A stretch of DNA of 14,828 nt from assembly GCA_023451265.1 (NCBI GenBank), contig JAEYAG010000129.1, forward strand, positions 1 to 14,828, given 5' to 3'. Positions 1 to 6,957 of the stretch are shown here, piece by piece; the stretch's first letter is position 1; the number at the start of each line of letters is the position of its first letter. The stretch is from Actinomycetes bacterium. Its GTDB lineage: Bacteria > Actinomycetota > Actinomycetes > Actinomycetales > Microbacteriaceae. The position numbers were made by a program, and so were the translations under genes. Under the pieces are notes generated by a model. That model searched no databases, had not been told where the DNA came from, and saw nothing but the letters and a program-made list of their open reading frames with translations.

Positions 1-533
1 CCCAGGTAGATGCAGATCAGCGCGATCTTCGAGTTGAGACCGAGGATCGGGAACACATCGCCGAGCGCGAGCAGCATGAGGAAGATCGCGACGAACGCCA
101 GCGCCTGCGGGAACATCTGGATGATGAGCAGCGCCGTCAGGCCCACGCGGCGTCCCGTGAAGCGGAAGCGCGAGAACGCGTAGGCCGCGGCCGCACCCAT
201 TAGCACGGCGCCGACCGCCGCCGCGATGCCGACGATGAGCGTGTTGCCGTACCAGGTCCAGTAGCGCGTGTCACCCAGGGCCGCGTAGTTCGACAGGTCG
301 AATGCGCTGAACAGCGTGTTGGATGCCGCGAGGCTGCCGCTCGGGTTGAACGACGCCGAGAGCACATAGACCAGCGGGAAGATCGCGTAGAAGAGGATGA
401 CGACGGCCAGCAGGTACTTCCAGCCCACCTCGAGGGCCCAGCGCCTGCGGACGGCGCCCCGGCGCCCCGCATCGAGAGTGACGGCCGCGGCGGCGTCGCG
501 CGCCACGTGCCGGGTATCGGTCGGAGTGGACAT
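1..533 (-). CDS. ABC sugar transporter permease, MalG type (partial, C-terminus off the window)
   Basis: Inner-membrane permease, the second of the pair that forms the sugar channel with the MalF-type protein encoded just upstream. About 177 residues are present; the family is usually near 280-300, so the EAA loop and the last membrane segments lie beyond position 1. Seen here: a charged N-terminus, a first membrane helix (KYLLAVVILFYAIFPLVYVL, about residues 39-58), an outside segment with WTWYGNTLIVG, then helices containing AAAYAFSRFRFTGRR and LLIIQMFPQALAFVAIF, the typical MalG order. Start ATG at 533-531 overlaps the TGA of the malF-like gene by one base (TGATG), with GAGGAG eight bases before it, so translation is probably coupled. 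The substrate is inferred from the adjacent GH42 enzyme to be a beta-galactoside; the permease sequence alone does not show it. Confidence 0.93.
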   Translation of the reverse strand, partial: MSTPTDTRHVARDAAAAVTLDAGRRGAVRRRWALEVGWKYLLAVVILFYAIFPLVYVLSASFNPSGSLAASNTLFSAFDLSNYAALGDTRYWTWYGNTLIVGIAAAVGAVLMGAAAAYAFSRFRFTGRRVGLTALLIIQMFPQALAFVAIFLMLLALGDVFPILGLNSKIALICIYL

Positions 534-2152
534 CACTGATACTCCTCGAGCTTCTTGGTCTGGCGGAACGCCAGAGCGGAGATGACGGCGACCACGATGA
601 ACACAATGATCGACAGGGCGCTCGCGAGGCCGTAGTCGGCCTTACCGCCGTTGACACCGGAGATGTCCCAGATCGCGGAGATCAAGATGTCGGTGTAGCC
701 GAGCGTGTACGGCGCGCCCGGGATGACGGGTCCGCCGCTGTTGAACATGTAGATGATCGTGAAGTTGTTGAAGCTGAACGCGAACGACGAGATCAGCAGG
801 GGAGCGGTCGCGACGAGCACGAGCGGCAGGATGATCGAGCGCAGCTGTCGGAATTTGCCCGCGCCGTCGATCTCGGCCGCTTCCAGCGCATCCGCCGGAA
901 GCGCCTGGATCGCGCCCGTGCACACGAGGAAGAAGTACGGGAACGTCAACCACACGTTGACGAACAGCACCGCGAACCGGGCGAGCCAGGGGTCGCCCAG
1001 CCAGTCGATGTTCGCGCCCCCGAAGAAGAACTGGTTGACGACGCCGAACTCGGAGTTGAACATGCCACGCCATAGCAGCGCAGACATGAATGCCGGGAAG
1101 GCGTAGGGGAGGATGAACAGCGTCCGCAGGATCTTGCGGCCCTTGATGCGCTCGTCATTGAAGATGATCGCCATCACGAGTCCGATGGCGAACGGGATCG
1201 CGACCGACAGGAACGCCCACGCGAACGTCCACACGGTCACGAGAGCGAGCGGCTCGATCATCGACGAGTCGGTGAACAGGCGGAGGAAGTTGTCGAGTCC
1301 GACGTGCACCATCCAGCCCGTCGGCAGGCTCTGCCCGTCGTCGGACGTGAACAGGCCCTCGTCGGTGGCGTGATAGACGATACCGGTCGCGGAATCGGTG
1401 ATGGTCTGTGCGTCGGCATCCCACGTCATCGTGGACAGGTACACGGTGCCCGTCGAGCCGTCGCGGGTGCGCAGCGACCCGTCGTTCGGGTCGTCGGAGA
1501 TCGGCACTCGCAGTGACGTGATGACCGTCTGGTTGGCGAGGATCTGGTTCAGCGGCACGATGTCCCAACCGGGGACCTCGGTCGGTGCGCCCGACCCGCC
1601 CGCCGTGCCGACGACCTCGAGCGGCTGCTCGGCGGAGCCCGCCTTGACCTCACCGTTGTCGTTGATCGCGAGGCCGTACTCGTCGCCACGCTGGATGACC
1701 GTCAGGGGATAGCGCTCGGATCCGTCGACGATGCGCTCACCCTGGATGAGAGCCGCCTGCACGGCCTGCTCTTGCGTGCCGACGTGGCCGGCGCCGTAGT
1801 TCGTGAAGGCGATGTATGCCGTGTAGGCGAAGATGAAGACCTGGAAGATCAGGAGGAACGCGAGGCCCGGAAGCAGGTACTTGAGGGGCAGTGCGCGCTT
1901 GCTGAAGTAGACGCAGTCCGCCGCGATGAGCAGGATCACGGCGACGGCGAGAATGATCCACGACTCGGCGCGGAACGCCGCGATGATGCCCATCACGCCG
2001 AAGGCGTTGATGATCGCCATGATCACGAGCTTCACCAGGAAGCCCCAGCCGAGGCCGCTCCAGCGCCTCGCGTGCGGCTCGCTGCGCCGTGGGCGCGGTT
2101 CGGTCGGGCTCGGCGGCGCCGCCTCGACGGTGGCGCCCTGCGGGTTCGTCAT
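533..2152 (-). CDS. ABC sugar transporter permease, MalF type with large extracytoplasmic loop
   Basis: Inner-membrane permease subunit, 539 aa. Eight hydrophobic segments are visible, near residues 38-60, 64-83, 92-117, 303-331, 343-361, 391-413, 443-462 and 510-529. Between the third and fourth is an outside domain of about 180 residues (118-300), the same place and order as the P2 domain of E. coli MalF; most Gram-positive sugar permeases of this family are near 300 aa and lack it. The ATPase-docking EAA loop is at about 424-443 (EAAEIDGAGKFRQLRSIILP). The open frame extends further upstream, but ATG at 2152-2150 is chosen: it is preceded by AAGGAG, and the upstream extension is arginine/proline-rich and crosses the hairpin at 2183-2218. 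Downstream it overlaps the malG-like gene by one base. GanP of Bacillus is a functional analogue; the substrate is inferred. Confidence 0.95.
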   Translation of the reverse strand: MTNPQGATVEAAPPSPTEPRPRRSEPHARRWSGLGWGFLVKLVIMAIINAFGVMGIIAAFRAESWIILAVAVILLIAADCVYFSKRALPLKYLLPGLAFLLIFQVFIFAYTAYIAFTNYGAGHVGTQEQAVQAALIQGERIVDGSERYPLTVIQRGDEYGLAINDNGEVKAGSAEQPLEVVGTAGGSGAPTEVPGWDIVPLNQILANQTVITSLRVPISDDPNDGSLRTRDGSTGTVYLSTMTWDADAQTITDSATGIVYHATDEGLFTSDDGQSLPTGWMVHVGLDNFLRLFTDSSMIEPLALVTVWTFAWAFLSVAIPFAIGLVMAIIFNDERIKGRKILRTLFILPYAFPAFMSALLWRGMFNSEFGVVNQFFFGGANIDWLGDPWLARFAVLFVNVWLTFPYFFLVCTGAIQALPADALEAAEIDGAGKFRQLRSIILPLVLVATAPLLISSFAFSFNNFTIIYMFNSGGPVIPGAPYTLGYTDILISAIWDISGVNGGKADYGLASALSIIVFIVVAVISALAFRQTKKLEEYQ

Positions 2153-2182
2153 CTCTGCATGTCTCCTTCTTCGGGGACGGAC

Positions 2183-2218
2183 GGTCCGGGCGTGGGAGCA
2201 TCGTCCCACGCCCGGACC
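2183..2218 (-). promoter_or_regulatory. 15-bp perfect hairpin between binding-protein and permease genes
   Basis: A perfect inverted repeat, 2183-2197 against 2204-2218, with a six-base loop, lies in the 73-bp gap between the stop of the binding-protein gene (2226) and the permease ATG (2152). The stem is mostly GC. No run of U follows on the transcribed strand, so a full intrinsic terminator is unlikely. An mRNA-stabilising or partial-termination hairpin, giving more binding protein than permease, fits the position; the malE-malF gap of E. coli carries repeats with this kind of role. The function is inferred. Confidence 0.7.
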
Positions 2219-2225
2219 TGATCTG

Positions 2226-3467
2226 TCAGCCGATTGCTGCTTCGACGTCGCTGACCATCTTGGTCCACGTCGACGCGGGGTCGGCACCCTTGATGATCTG
2301 CACCTGGGCGGCGTTCCACAGGTCCCAGACCGAACCCATCTCGGGGATCGAGGGCTGCGGCACACCGTTGGCGGCCGAGGCGAGGAATCCGGCGACGACC
2401 GGGTCGGAGGCGACCTTCTCGGCGACCGACTTCCAGGCGGGGAGGCGCGGGTCGGCGTCGTAGAGCGCCTGCTGTGCCTCATCGGTCGCGAGGTAGTGGG
2501 TCAGGAACTGCTGGGCGACCAGCGCGTTCTTGCTCTGCGAGCTCACATAGAAGCCCTGCACGCCCACGAACGGCGCCGCCGTCTCGCCGCCCGCCGAGGG
2601 GATCGGGTTGACCTTGATGTTCACGCCCTGCGCCGTCAGCGCCTCGATCGCCCACGGGCCCTGGATCGTGTACGCGGCCTTGCCCGACGCGAACAGCTCG
2701 TTGTTGGTGTCGTAGTCGATCGTCGTCGAGATGTAGCCCATGCCGGTCTCGCCGTTGGCGCCGAGCCACTCGGCGAACGCGTTGCCCGCGTCGCCGCCCA
2801 TGCCGACCTCGCTCGTGTACGAGCCCGACGCGTCCTGGACGAACACCGGAGCGCCGAACGACGTCTGGAAGCCGTACATGGTGTACGCGTCACCGGTCTG
2901 ACCGGCCGTGTTGATGACGAACGGACGCTCGGCGCCCGACGCCGCACCGGCCGCGATCATGTCATCGAAGGTCGCCGGAGCGTCTTCACCAACGAGGTCG
3001 GTGTTCTGGATGAGCGCGATCGACTCGAGCGCGTACGGGAAGCCGTACACCTGCCCGTCGTAGGTGAACGCGTCGATCGCAACCTGCTCGAGCTGGTCGG
3101 CAGCCGCGCCGAGGTCGACCGTGTCGATGACGCCAGCCTCGACGAACGAGCCGAGGAAGTCGTGCGCGCCGACCGTGATGTCCGGGCCGTTGCCGGTGGG
3201 CACCTGGTTGATGAAGTCGTTCCGGATGTCCTCGAAGTTCTTCTGGACGAGCTCAACCTTGCCGCCCGTCTCCTCCTCGAACGTCTTCGCGGCCGCCTCG
3301 ATGGCGGGCTTGCGGTTCGCGTCGGTCCAGATCGTCAGGGTGACGCCCGACGCGTCGATCGGAGCCTCTTCGGTCTCCGTCGCCGCGGGGGTGCTGCCGC
3401 CGGCGCAGCCGGCCAGCAGGAGGGTGGTCGTCGCCAGGGCGGCGACGCCGATGCCCATCTTTCGCAT
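2226..3467 (-). CDS. Sugar ABC transporter solute-binding lipoprotein (MalE-like)
   Basis: Extracytoplasmic sugar-binding protein, 413 aa, of the family-1 (maltose/oligosaccharide) type. It starts with a lipoprotein signal: MRKMG, a hydrophobic stretch, then lipobox LLAGC with Cys21 as the lipidated residue, followed by a flexible Ser/Thr/Glu linker to about residue 40. The mature part opens with VTLTIWTDANRKPAIEAAAK and continues with GKVELVQ and GNGPDITVGAHDFLGSFVEAG, the usual N-lobe landmarks; GKAAYTIQGPWAI and FVGVQGFYVSSQSKNALVAQQFLTHY are typical C-lobe segments. ATG at 3467 has AAAGGAAG upstream. It lies 34 bp after the GH42 gene in the same direction and before the two permeases, so it is likely the second gene of one operon. 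Ligand is inferred to be a beta-galactoside or galacto-oligosaccharide, by analogy with GanS. No ATPase gene is in view; such systems often share one encoded elsewhere. Confidence 0.95.
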   Translation of the reverse strand: MRKMGIGVAALATTTLLLAGCAGGSTPAATETEEAPIDASGVTLTIWTDANRKPAIEAAAKTFEEETGGKVELVQKNFEDIRNDFINQVPTGNGPDITVGAHDFLGSFVEAGVIDTVDLGAAADQLEQVAIDAFTYDGQVYGFPYALESIALIQNTDLVGEDAPATFDDMIAAGAASGAERPFVINTAGQTGDAYTMYGFQTSFGAPVFVQDASGSYTSEVGMGGDAGNAFAEWLGANGETGMGYISTTIDYDTNNELFASGKAAYTIQGPWAIEALTAQGVNIKVNPIPSAGGETAAPFVGVQGFYVSSQSKNALVAQQFLTHYLATDEAQQALYDADPRLPAWKSVAEKVASDPVVAGFLASAANGVPQPSIPEMGSVWDLWNAAQVQIIKGADPASTWTKMVSDVEAAIG

Positions 3468-3501
3468 GGATCTTCCTTTCGTGTGTCGTGCAGTGGCTAT
3501 C

Positions 3502-5535
3502 TCAGTGCGGTGATCGGACGACAGCCACGTCGCCCCCTGTCACCTTCAGGGTCCCTTCCAGGGCGGCGCCTGTCAGCAGGTCCGTCCCGGAAATCGACAA
3601 CGATTGGGTATCGGTGCCGTGATTGATCACGACGAGGTAGTCCGCGTCGGCGCCGCGGCGGCGGATCGCCTCGATCCCCGCCGGAAGCCCGGCCGGCGCG
3701 ATGCCGGCGTCGGCGTAGACCTCGCTCATGATCGCGGCCAGGCCCGCGGCATCCGGTCGTGTGCTGACGTACCAGCCGGTTCCCGCGCCGTGCCGGTTGC
3801 GCGTGACCGCCGCCTCACCGTCGGCCGGACCGCCGCGGTACACCGCGCGCACGTCGGCCGTCGTGAGGGCGAGGTCTTCCTGCCACACGTCGGCGGGGTA
3901 CGCGACGCCGGCCATCTCGATCGCGGCGCCGTCGCCCGCGCGCAGCGGCAGGTGCTCCTCGACCGTGAGACCGAGGGCCGGCTCGAGAGGGGCGGCGAAG
4001 CCGCCCGCGTGCACGGCGTCGTGCTCGTCGACGACCGCCGAGAAGAACGAGACGACGAGGGTGCCGCCGTTCTCGACGTACGCGGTGAGGTTCGCGGCAT
4101 CCGTCGTGCTCAGCAGGTACTGCGCGGGGGCGATCACGAGCTTGTAGCCGGACAGATCGTGGCTGGGCAGGGCGAAGTCGACCGTGATGCCGTCGCGCCA
4201 GAGCCGTTCGTAGTACGCCCGGATGCGCTCGTCGTGACCGACGTCTTCGGACGGCCGCCACTCGAGGTCCTGCGCCCAGAACGACTCGAAGTCCCACAGG
4301 ATCGCGACGTCGGCGTGCACGCGCGAGCCGCGCGCCTCGGCGAGGCTCGCCAGCTTCGCGCCGAGGTCGACGACCTCGCGGTACACGCGTGAGGCGGTGC
4401 CCGCGTGGGGGAGCATCGCGGAGTGGAACTTCTCGGCGCCCGAGCGGGAGGCCCGCCACTGGAAGAAGAGGATGCCGTCGGCTCCGCGACCGAAGTGCGA
4501 GAGCGAGTTGCGCGCCATCTCGCCGGGGCGCTTGGCGATGTTGCGGGGCTGCCAGTTGACGGCCGACGTGGAGTGCTCCATGAGGATCCACGGCGCGCCG
4601 CCCGCGACCGAGCGGGTGAGGTCGGCGGCGATCGCGAGACCGATCTCGCCCTCTTCGTCGGCGGCCCACAGGTAGTGGTCGTCGGAGACGACGTCGACCT
4701 CGCGCGCCCAGGCCCACAGGTCGCAGCCGTGGTGCTGGTTCGCCATGAAGTTCGTCGTGATGGGGCGGTCGCTGTGAGCGCGGATCGCGTCGCGCTCGGC
4801 GATGAAGCAGGCGCGCAGCTGCGCGTCGGTGAATCGCGCGAAGTCGAGTCGCTGGGCCGGGTTGATGGCGCTCGGCGCCGTCGCGGGCGCGCCGATGTGC
4901 TCCCACTCGCGGTAGTGCTGGCCCCAGAACGCGGTGCCCCACGCGGCGTTCAGCGCGTCGACCGTGCCGTACCGCTCCTGCAGCCAGCGCCGCCATTCGC
5001 GGACGGCGTGAGGGGAGTAGTCCTCGCCGACCGGCACGCCGTATTCGTTGTGCACGTGCCACAGGACCACCGCCGGGTGGTCGCCGTAGCGCGTCGCGAG
5101 CTCGGTCGCGATCCGCACCGCCGCGGCGCGGTAGGCGGGAGCGGAGTGCGAGGCCATGCCGCGCGCGCCGAACCCGAGGGGCACGCCGTCACGCGTGACG
5201 GCGCGGGCGTCGGGGTGGTTCGCGAAGAACCAGGCCGGCGGGGATGCCGTCGGCGTGCCGAGGTCGACGCTGATGCCGTTCGCGTGCAGCAGGTCGATGA
5301 CGTCGTCGAGCCAGCCGAAGTCGAACTCGCCCTCGCGCACCTCGATCAGCGCCCAGGCGAAGATGCCGATGCTGACGAGGTTGACGCCCGCCTCGCGCAT
5401 GCGGGCGACGTCGTCGCGCCAGACCTCGCGCGGCCACTGCTCGGGCGTGTAGTCGCCTCCGTACGCGATGCCCGGAAGATCCGGCCACCGGGGGTGGGCC
5501 GGGCCGGGCGTCGCGCTTCGGGTGGTCGCGTTCAT
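3502..5535 (-). CDS. Beta-galactosidase, glycoside hydrolase family 42
   Basis: Cytoplasmic retaining beta-galactosidase, 677 aa, normal length for GH42. Landmarks: GGDYTPEQW (about 26-34), SIGIFAWALIEVREGEFDF (55-73), TASPPAWF (96-103), then WHVHNEYG with the proton donor at Glu164, and WILMEHSTSAVNW with the nucleophile at Glu320. GRGADGILFFQWRASRSGAEKFHSAM follows, then the trimerisation-type domain (from about 390) and a C-terminal beta domain ending VAVVRSPH. The cysteine cluster that binds zinc in some GH42 enzymes is absent after NEYG. There is no signal peptide, so it acts on imported sugar. ATG at 5535 has GAGGA 11 bases upstream. It is the first gene of the minus-strand operon, 34 bp before the binding-protein gene, and its promoter carries LacI-type operators. 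Substrate could be lactose, galacto-oligosaccharide or galactan fragments; the sequence does not decide. Confidence 0.96.
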   Translation of the reverse strand: MNATTRSATPGPAHPRWPDLPGIAYGGDYTPEQWPREVWRDDVARMREAGVNLVSIGIFAWALIEVREGEFDFGWLDDVIDLLHANGISVDLGTPTASPPAWFFANHPDARAVTRDGVPLGFGARGMASHSAPAYRAAAVRIATELATRYGDHPAVVLWHVHNEYGVPVGEDYSPHAVREWRRWLQERYGTVDALNAAWGTAFWGQHYREWEHIGAPATAPSAINPAQRLDFARFTDAQLRACFIAERDAIRAHSDRPITTNFMANQHHGCDLWAWAREVDVVSDDHYLWAADEEGEIGLAIAADLTRSVAGGAPWILMEHSTSAVNWQPRNIAKRPGEMARNSLSHFGRGADGILFFQWRASRSGAEKFHSAMLPHAGTASRVYREVVDLGAKLASLAEARGSRVHADVAILWDFESFWAQDLEWRPSEDVGHDERIRAYYERLWRDGITVDFALPSHDLSGYKLVIAPAQYLLSTTDAANLTAYVENGGTLVVSFFSAVVDEHDAVHAGGFAAPLEPALGLTVEEHLPLRAGDGAAIEMAGVAYPADVWQEDLALTTADVRAVYRGGPADGEAAVTRNRHGAGTGWYVSTRPDAAGLAAIMSEVYADAGIAPAGLPAGIEAIRRRGADADYLVVINHGTDTQSLSISGTDLLTGAALEGTLKVTGGDVAVVRSPH

Positions 5536-5565
5536 CGGGGTCGGGTTCCTCGTCGTCCGTATCCA

Positions 5566-5585
5566 AGCTGTGACCGGTCACAGCT
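5566..5585. promoter_or_regulatory. LacI-type operator O1 at the beta-galactosidase promoter
   Basis: A perfect 20-bp palindrome whose 16-bp core, CTGTGACCGGTCACAG, is repeated exactly at 5638-5653. The central CG and symmetric half-sites are typical of LacI-family operators. It begins about eight bases past the TATGAT box on the minus strand, so it would cover the first transcribed bases of the beta-galactosidase operon, a classic repressor position. The divergent LacI gene at 5708 is the obvious binder, which is inference. Confidence 0.85.
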
Positions 5586-5593
5586 GTATGTCG

Positions 5594-5599
5594 ATCATA
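5594..5599 (-). promoter_or_regulatory. -10 box of the beta-galactosidase operon
   Basis: TATGAT on the minus strand, one mismatch from the sigma-70 -10 consensus. The predicted start site is near 5587, giving a leader of about 50 nt before the ATG at 5535. No good -35 hexamer is seen 16-18 bases upstream. The adjacent operator at 5566-5585 supports this as the regulated promoter. Confidence 0.6.
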
Positions 5600-5637
5600 T
5601 GACGGCGCCTCGCGGCGGATGGGGGTTCGTTACCGAA

Positions 5638-5653
5638 CTGTGACCGGTCACAG
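5638..5653. promoter_or_regulatory. LacI-type operator O2 in the divergent intergenic region
   Basis: Second exact copy of the 16-bp palindrome CTGTGACCGGTCACAG. Its centre is 70 bp from that of O1, about 58 bp upstream of the predicted beta-galactosidase start site and about 62 bp upstream of the regulator's GTG. Two spaced operators fit a tetrameric LacI-family repressor making a DNA loop, or joint control of both divergent genes. Confidence 0.85.
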
Positions 5654-5694
5654 GATCTTGGGGTCTGGACACGCTATCACGCGCCGTGACGAGG

Positions 5695-5700
5695 TAGAGT
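5695..5700 (+). promoter_or_regulatory. -10 box of the LacI regulator; probable leaderless transcript
   Basis: TAGAGT ends seven bases before the GTG at 5708, so transcription would begin at or next to the start codon. No Shine-Dalgarno sequence precedes that GTG, which agrees with a leaderless mRNA, a common arrangement in actinobacteria. Confidence 0.55.
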
Positions 5701-5707
5701 CGCGTCC

Positions 5708-6721
5708 GTGACGCCGCCAGACAGCAACCGGAAGCCGACCATCCGCGACGTAGCGGCCGTGGCCGGGGTCTCCCACGGCACCGTCTCGCGCGTGCTCAAC
5801 GGCGGCCACTGGGTGTCGCCGGAGGCGCGCACGGCGGTCGAAGACGCCATTCGCACGACGGGCTACACGACCAATCACGCCGCGCGCAGCCTCGCGACCG
5901 GCAAGTCGGGCTCGCTCGCGTTCCTGCTGACCGAGCCCCAGCACCTGCTGTTCTCCGATCCGACGTTCGCCCTGCTGCTGCGAGGAGCGACCGAGGCGCT
6001 CGCCGAGCGGTCGATGACGCTCGTGCTGCTCATCGCCGACACTGCGGAGGAGCAGGCGAACGTCGAGCGCTACGTGCGGGCCGGGCACGTCGACGGCGTG
6101 CTGCTCGTGTCATCTCACGAGTCGGACTCGCTCCTGACGTCGCTGGTGTCGGCCGGCGTGCCGACGGTGTGCACCGGCATCCCGCTCGGCGATGCGGCAT
6201 CCGCCCCGAATGTGTCGGTGGATGAGATCGGCTCGGCGCGCATGATGACGCGGTACCTGGTCGAGAAGGGCCACGAGCGCATCGCGCTCATCACGGGGCC
6301 GAACGACACGCCGGGCGGGCGGTTCCGACTCGTGGGGTTTCGCGAGGAGCTGGGCGACCGGTTCGATGCGGATCTCGTCGAGCAGGGCAGCTACGAGCGG
6401 GCGAGCGGGGATGCCGCGATGACGCGCCTGCTGGAGCGGGCCCCCGACATCGACGCGGTCTTCGCGGCGAGCGACGTCATGGCGGTCGGCGCGATCGACG
6501 CGCTGCGCCGCGCCGGCAGGCGCGTGCCGGAGGATGTCGCGGTCGCCGGATTCGACGATTCAGGTCTCGCCGAGACGTTCCGCCCGCCGCTGACGACGGT
6601 GCGCCAGCCCTGGTCGCAGATCTCGTCGACGATGGTGGCGATGCTGCTCGACGTCATCGCCGGGCGTGAGCCGGAATCGGTCGTGCTGCCGACGACGCTG
6701 GTGGTGCGCGAGAGCGCGTGA
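5708..6721 (+). CDS. LacI-family transcriptional regulator of the galactoside locus
   Basis: DNA-binding repressor, 337 aa. The N-terminal helix-turn-helix is at about 11-33 (TIRDVAAVAGVSHGTVSRVL), followed by the hinge helix AARSLATGKS (58-67) with the minor-groove leucine at 62. The rest is the periplasmic-binding-protein-like sugar-sensing core: LAFLLTEPQ, VDGVLLVSS, GVPTVCTGIP, VSVDEIGSARMMTRYLVEKGHERIALITGP, AVFAASDVMAVGAIDALRRAGRRVPEDVAVAGFDDS and LTTVRQPW are all standard landmarks. GTG at 5708 is used because it sits seven bases after a -10 box and gives a normal N-terminus. It is divergent from the beta-galactosidase operon, with two identical palindromes between them, so it very likely represses that operon and perhaps itself. 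The inducer is unknown; a GanR-like role is inferred. Confidence 0.95.
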   Translation: MTPPDSNRKPTIRDVAAVAGVSHGTVSRVLNGGHWVSPEARTAVEDAIRTTGYTTNHAARSLATGKSGSLAFLLTEPQHLLFSDPTFALLLRGATEALAERSMTLVLLIADTAEEQANVERYVRAGHVDGVLLVSSHESDSLLTSLVSAGVPTVCTGIPLGDAASAPNVSVDEIGSARMMTRYLVEKGHERIALITGPNDTPGGRFRLVGFREELGDRFDADLVEQGSYERASGDAAMTRLLERAPDIDAVFAASDVMAVGAIDALRRAGRRVPEDVAVAGFDDSGLAETFRPPLTTVRQPWSQISSTMVAMLLDVIAGREPESVVLPTTLVVRESA

Positions 6722-6903
6722 GGCTGGGCGCCGGCTCCCGCGATCCGTTCACCGGCGGTGAGCGCGATCCGCGCGCGGCCCCTCCGCTGGGCCGCTTCGC
6801 CCCGCGCAAGGGACCGGGGCGCCCGCTTCACCCCGGAGAGCGCGGACGCCAGACCGCGCCGCCCGTCGCGAGCGAACCGGATATCGGGCTGTTCCCCACC
6901 TTC

Positions 6904-6919
6904 CGGTGACCCGTCACAC
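6904..6919. promoter_or_regulatory. Degenerate copy of the LacI operator upstream of metG
   Basis: CGGTGACCCGTCACAC matches the two perfect operators at 13 of 16 positions, with half-sites GTGAC and GTCAC intact. It lies 180 bp past the regulator's stop and about 46 bp upstream (to its centre) of the probable metG start site. It may be a weak auxiliary site or chance; the call is tentative. Confidence 0.3.
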
Positions 6920-6945
6920 GGGCGATCCGCGGCATCCGCCCCGCC

Positions 6946-6951
6946 TAGAAT
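6946..6951 (+). promoter_or_regulatory. -10 box of metG; probable leaderless transcript
   Basis: TAGAAT (one mismatch from TATAAT) ends six bases before the GTG at 6958, and there is no Shine-Dalgarno sequence before that codon. This is the spacing expected if the first transcribed base belongs to the start codon. Confidence 0.65.
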
Positions 6952-6957
6952 CGTCGA

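Noticed and set aside
2153..2482. Upstream extension of the MalF-type frame by 110 codons
   Set aside because: It crosses the hairpin and the end of the binding-protein gene, is Arg/Ser/Pro-rich and has no homology to permeases; ATG 2152 has a ribosome site.
1926..3626. Long plus-strand open frame (about 566 codons) opposite the binding-protein gene and the start of the permease gene
   Set aside because: Low-complexity Arg/Asp/Val-rich translation lying antisense to two clearly identified transporter genes.
6718..6909. Small plus-strand frame of 63 codons overlapping the LacI stop as GTGA
   Set aside because: The start overlap and a high third-position GC are suggestive, but the product is Pro/Arg/Gly-rich with no known motif and has no ribosome site. 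Kept out unless it is conserved in relatives; the gap 6722-6957 otherwise holds only the metG promoter, the degenerate operator and a short palindrome at 6749-6761.
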